A stretch of 64,000 nt of DNA from Comamonadaceae bacterium. Lineage in GTDB: Bacteria > Pseudomonadota > Gammaproteobacteria > Burkholderiales > Burkholderiaceae_C. Below are positions 61,218 through 64,000 of the stretch, one piece after another. Below the pieces are notes generated by a model. It did no database searches. It was not told where the DNA came from and worked only from the letters and a program-made list of their open reading frames with translations. The DNA lies in the NCBI GenBank assembly GCA_947454955.1, contig CANGLW010000003.1:103037-167036 (forward strand). The letters run 5' to 3'. How positions within the stretch are numbered: position 1 is the first letter of the stretch; each line of letters opens with the position of its first letter. The position numbers and the translations under genes are program-made.

Positions 61218-62545
61218 GCAGCCTCGTCCTTTTCAACTACGACTGGGACCGCGTGGGCTTTGCCCGCCATGCGGATAGCTACCCCCAGGACACGGCAGGC
61301 TTTGACCTGTTCAGCTTTCCCAGCAACGCGCAGTTGGTCAATTTCGACCTGAACCGCTTTGTCGACAAACTGGCCCGCCTCGCCCCCAGCAAAGGCTGGA
61401 CGGCTGTGACTTCACAGCATGAACAATTCGGCGCCTTGGCTGCAGCGCTGTTGGCTGAGCGCATGGCTTGGCCAGGTACGCCTGTCAAAGCCGTGCTGGC
61501 CTGCCAACACAAACTGTATGCACGCGAGGTACTCGCGCGCATCTGTCCTGAAGCCAATTGCGACTTCGAGCGTTTGCAAGCCAGCTACGGACAAGCTGCG
61601 CCTGAGGGCGTGGCTTACCCGGCGTTTGTCAAACCCATCAAAGCGGCCTTCTCGGTGTTGGCACGTACCGTGCACAACCGCGACGAACTGCAAGCCCACA
61701 CCCGCTTTGGTGCTTGGGAACTTTGGGTCATACGCCATTTGGTCGAACCGTTTGAGCGCATCGCCCGCGAACGTTTACCGCAAGCCGGCACCGCCCACAG
61801 CCTGTTGCTGGAAACACCGATGAGCGGTCATCAATACAACTTGGATGGCTATGTGTTCTATGGCGACGTGCGCGCCATCGGTGTGGTGGACGCTGTGCAT
61901 TACCCGGGCACCAACGCGTTCATGCGCTTTGAGTTGCCCAGCAAATTGCCGGCCCACATTCAAGACCGTGCATTGGAAGTGGCGCGGCGTTTTCTCAAAG
62001 CCGTGGGTTTCTCACACGGCTTGTTCAACATGGAGTTTTTCTACGATGCCCAAAGCGATGCGCTCAAGGTCATCGAGTTCAACCCCCGCATGGCCTCGCA
62101 GTTCTCCGACCTTTACCAACAAGTTCGGGGCGTCGATCTGCACCAATTCGCCTTAGAGTTGGCCCACGGCCGAGACCCCGCTTTGCTGCCCGTGGCAGTA
62201 CCTGTTGCAGGTGCAGCCGCCAGTTTTGTGTACCGCAGCTTTTCAAGCCAAGACCCGGTGAGCATGCCCGGTCACAAGCAAGAGCAAGCACTCCTGGCTG
62301 CCTTTCCGCAAGCCCTGCTGTTCGCGTTCAAGAAATCACGCTCAGAGCGAGCGCGTGACCAAAAGTGGCTGGGCAGTTACCGCTACGGCATCTTGCATTT
62401 GTCGGCGCCTGATGAGCGGCAACTCCGCGTGGATTGCTTGCGCGCCAGCGAACTTCTGGGCTGGCCAGCGCCTTATACAGAATGGCATCACGCGGCAACC
62501 GCGCCTTCTGGCCTGAGCCACGGTGCCTTAACATCAGCGACCTAA
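61214..62545 (+). CDS. ATP-grasp family ligase, substrate unknown
   Basis: This 443-residue protein has an N-terminal Rossmann-like part (VLFNYDWDRVGFARHADSY), the ATP-grasp core from about residue 100 (YPAFVKPIKAAFSVLART for the lysine loop) and the metal-binding end LKVIEFNPRMASQFSDLY, with Glu and Asn ligands. A C-terminal region with biotin-carboxylase-C-like folds follows. ATP-grasp enzymes join a carboxylate to an amine or thiol via an acyl-phosphate. Its gene overlaps an exported DUF547 gene and is followed by a YHS-domain lipoprotein, so a ligation product delivered to the envelope is possible. No family-specific name can be given. Confidence 0.85.
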   Translation: MSSLVLFNYDWDRVGFARHADSYPQDTAGFDLFSFPSNAQLVNFDLNRFVDKLARLAPSKGWTAVTSQHEQFGALAAALLAERMAWPGTPVKAVLACQHKLYAREVLARICPEANCDFERLQASYGQAAPEGVAYPAFVKPIKAAFSVLARTVHNRDELQAHTRFGAWELWVIRHLVEPFERIARERLPQAGTAHSLLLETPMSGHQYNLDGYVFYGDVRAIGVVDAVHYPGTNAFMRFELPSKLPAHIQDRALEVARRFLKAVGFSHGLFNMEFFYDAQSDALKVIEFNPRMASQFSDLYQQVRGVDLHQFALELAHGRDPALLPVAVPVAGAAASFVYRSFSSQDPVSMPGHKQEQALLAAFPQALLFAFKKSRSERARDQKWLGSYRYGILHLSAPDERQLRVDCLRASELLGWPAPYTEWHHAATAPSGLSHGALTSAT

Positions 62546-62560
62546 CTCACCGGACTGACC

Positions 62561-63169
62561 ATGTTGAAATCCATCAGCGCTGTGCTGACCCTGTCCTTCG
62601 CCCTGGCCGGTTGCGGCGCCATGATGGCGCAAAACCCCTCGAGCAAACTCAAGCCTGTCAACGCTGTGTCGGATGACGTCCACAGCAACCTGATGCTCAA
62701 GGGCGCTGACGTGACGGCTTACTTCACCCAGGGCCGCTATGTGCAGGGCAGCCCCGAGTTCACCAGCCGTTATGAGGGCGTGGACTTTCGTTTTGCCAAC
62801 GCACAAAGCAAACAACTGTTTGACCAATCGCCCGACAAATACCTTCCGCAGTACGGCGGCTATTGCGCCAACGGCATCATGTTCGGCATTCCTTGGGGCG
62901 GTGATGCCGACCGCTGGCGCATGGTTGATGGCAAGCTTTACATGTTTGGTGGCCAACTTTCACAAGACGCGTTTGAGCTGAGCCTGTCACAGAACATCGC
63001 ACTGGCTGACCGCTATTGGGTGGAGGAAATTCAGGGCAGCAACAGCTTTGTTCAACGCGCCAAGCGCCTGGTCTTCAAAGTTCCCCACTACCAAACTGGT
63101 GAGCAACAAGCTCAGGCAGTGGCCCAATCTAAATCCATTAAGCCCAACACGTCCACCAATTCCAAGTAG
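62561..63169 (+). CDS. YHS-domain lipoprotein
   Basis: This 202-residue protein has a lipobox ALAGCGAM giving acylated Cys18, and a YHS-type domain: LKGADVTAYFTQGRYVQGSP, VDFRFANAQSKQLFDQSPDK, YLPQYGGYCANGI. YHS domains often bind a metal or haem-like ligand through Cys/His; the PQYGGYCA Cys is present. The C-terminal tail after residue 175 is polar and Gln/Ser-rich. It is 15 bases after the ATP-grasp gene and ends in a strong terminator, so DUF547, ATP-grasp and YHS form one unit. Confidence 0.85.
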   Translation: MLKSISAVLTLSFALAGCGAMMAQNPSSKLKPVNAVSDDVHSNLMLKGADVTAYFTQGRYVQGSPEFTSRYEGVDFRFANAQSKQLFDQSPDKYLPQYGGYCANGIMFGIPWGGDADRWRMVDGKLYMFGGQLSQDAFELSLSQNIALADRYWVEEIQGSNSFVQRAKRLVFKVPHYQTGEQQAQAVAQSKSIKPNTSTNSK

Positions 63170-63182
63170 TTCATCGATCACA

Positions 63183-63218
63183 AAAAAAGCCCGCTGGTAT
63201 CACGCAGCGGGCTTTTTT
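63183..63218. terminator. Near-perfect bidirectional terminator
   Basis: A 14-bp perfect stem (AAAAAAGCCCGCTG pairing with CAGCGGGCTTTTTT) with an 8-base loop. There are six T on each exit strand, so it works for the YHS gene from the left and for the transglutaminase-like gene from the right. Confidence 0.93.
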
Positions 63219-63271
63219 GTTGGCGCAATTTAGCGCCAGTTTCAGAGCGCTATTTCAGCGCGCTGATGTCG

Positions 63272-64000
63272 TCAGGCTTTGATTTCTTTGGCCGTGATGC
63301 TGTACTTGAACTGATCGGGCTCTAGCGAATCAAAACGGCCTTCGGCGTTCTCGCCATTGGGGTACATGAAGAACCCAATACGAGGGCCTTGCGAGCCTGG
63401 CAGCGCCACATCGTGCGCGGTGTTGAAGGCTAACCAGTTGCCTTCCCAACCACCGAACAGCGCTTTGTTCACGGGGGCCACCACCGGGTGCTTGGTGGTC
63501 TTGAGCCACTCGGCAGTTTCCAGGCGCATGACCTTGCCCACATCGGCCGGATCCATGGCCACCCAGCCGTAGTCTTTGAGGAACACCTCAGCGCGGCAGT
63601 GCTGCGCACGCGCCAGGTTGGCAGGGTTGCCCGAGAGTTCTTTGTAGCCAAAGGCTGAAGGCACCAAGCGAATGCCATACACATCACGCGCAGGCACACC
63701 CGCAGCGCGGTTTAAGCCGACAAACAGCGCGTTGATGTCGCCGCACTTACCGCCCATGTTGCCGGTCTCCAGCATGGCCTTGATGTCGCCCGTGCCGCAG
63801 CCCTTCACTTTGGGCTCGCGGTAGGTATTGGCAATCACCCAGTCGTAAATTGCACGGGCCTTGTCCACATCGGTGCGCGCGCCTTTGGTGATCTCTTTGG
63901 CGGTTTGCAGCACGATGCCATCGGTGGGCATGAGTTCGGTGGCTTGCACCCAGGTTTTGAGCGACAGCGGGTCTTCTTTGACCACGGTTTTTTGCGCAAA
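63272..64000 (-). CDS. Transglutaminase-like protein, C-terminal part (5' end cut)
   Basis: This is the last 242 codons of a gene continuing past the right edge. The frame is open to base 64000, where it reads FAQKTVVKEDPLSLK, which could be just after a signal peptide. The transglutaminase core is visible: GGKCGDINALFVGLNRAAGV with the catalytic Cys, and HCRAEVFLKDYGWVAMDPAD with His and Asp. The C-terminal domain has YPNGENAEGRFDSLEPDQF. Bacterial members are mostly peptidases or amidases of the periplasm; activity is not assigned. Confidence 0.88.
   Translation of the reverse strand, partial: FAQKTVVKEDPLSLKTWVQATELMPTDGIVLQTAKEITKGARTDVDKARAIYDWVIANTYREPKVKGCGTGDIKAMLETGNMGGKCGDINALFVGLNRAAGVPARDVYGIRLVPSAFGYKELSGNPANLARAQHCRAEVFLKDYGWVAMDPADVGKVMRLETAEWLKTTKHPVVAPVNKALFGGWEGNWLAFNTAHDVALPGSQGPRIGFFMYPNGENAEGRFDSLEPDQFKYSITAKEIKA

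Overview
The window looks like a chromosomal segment of a Gram-negative betaproteobacterium. The likely placement is Burkholderiales, close to the Comamonadaceae (Limnohabitans/Rhodoferax/Acidovorax-like). This rests on high GC, ubiquinone genes (coq7, ubiA), a recG / oxyR / ubiA neighbourhood, slmA beside argB, and a spc-type ribosomal operon that starts at rplN and lies divergent from proC. The taxonomic call is inference from gene content, not from a search.

Region by region. (1) 1-5.1 kb: a fatty-acid beta-oxidation operon on the minus strand (acyl-CoA dehydrogenase, FadN-like dehydrogenase/hydratase, start of a thiolase) with a TetR regulator whose start codon abuts a 32-bp operator-like dyad. 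(2) 5.2-11.2 kb: minus-strand singletons: a secreted caspase-like peptidase, a FAH-family hydrolase, slmA, argB, an exported alpha/beta hydrolase and a nitronate monooxygenase-like flavoprotein. (3) 11.3-14.6 kb: a 1106-residue protein built almost wholly of an octapeptide repeat, L-[ST]-x-x-Q-[VIL]-x-x. (4) 14.65-17.3 kb: an overlapping minus-strand set: a DCC-family thiol protein, a periplasmic histidine phosphatase, an unusual photolyase-like protein and a Coq7-like hydroxylase. (5) 17.4-29.7 kb: a 12-kb minus-strand catabolic operon: GntR regulator, amidohydrolase, three-subunit molybdenum hydroxylase with a CoxG-like protein, a complete branched-chain-amino-acid-type ABC importer, and a DUF1116 protein related to a subunit of oxamate carbamoyltransferase. 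A candidate promoter with a 14-bp palindrome between its -35 and -10 lies upstream. This is the strongest candidate for an undescribed pathway. (6) 29.9-39.1 kb: initiator tRNA and the spc/alpha ribosomal protein operon (rplN to rplQ, with secY, infA, rpmJ, rpoA), read leftward from a strong promoter at 39.1 kb. (7) 39.2-46.9 kb: proC, a Lys-rich exported peptide, ubiA, oxyR, a secretin-like fragment, an old yellow enzyme, recG and an uncharacterised protein. (8) 47.0-49.2 kb: a small AT-richer accessory patch with a HigBA-like toxin-antitoxin pair, a small XRE regulator and a Ser/Thr/Gly-rich lipoprotein. (9) 49.3-51.6 kb: queA and tgt for queuosine tRNA modification. (10) 51.8-58.1 kb: a DUF3034 outer membrane protein, a periplasmic truncated haemoglobin, an ECF sigma / anti-sigma pair and an MCE (Mla/Pqi-type) lipid transport operon with overlapping genes. 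(11) 58.1-63.2 kb: a TVP38-flavin reductase fusion, then DUF547, ATP-grasp and YHS-domain genes ended by a near-ideal terminator. (12) The window closes inside a transglutaminase-like gene.

Starts were moved from the longest possible ORF to an internal codon wherever a Shine-Dalgarno, a four-base ATGA/GTGA overlap, a signal peptide or family length argued for it. No CRISPR array, rRNA, insertion sequence or prophage was seen.
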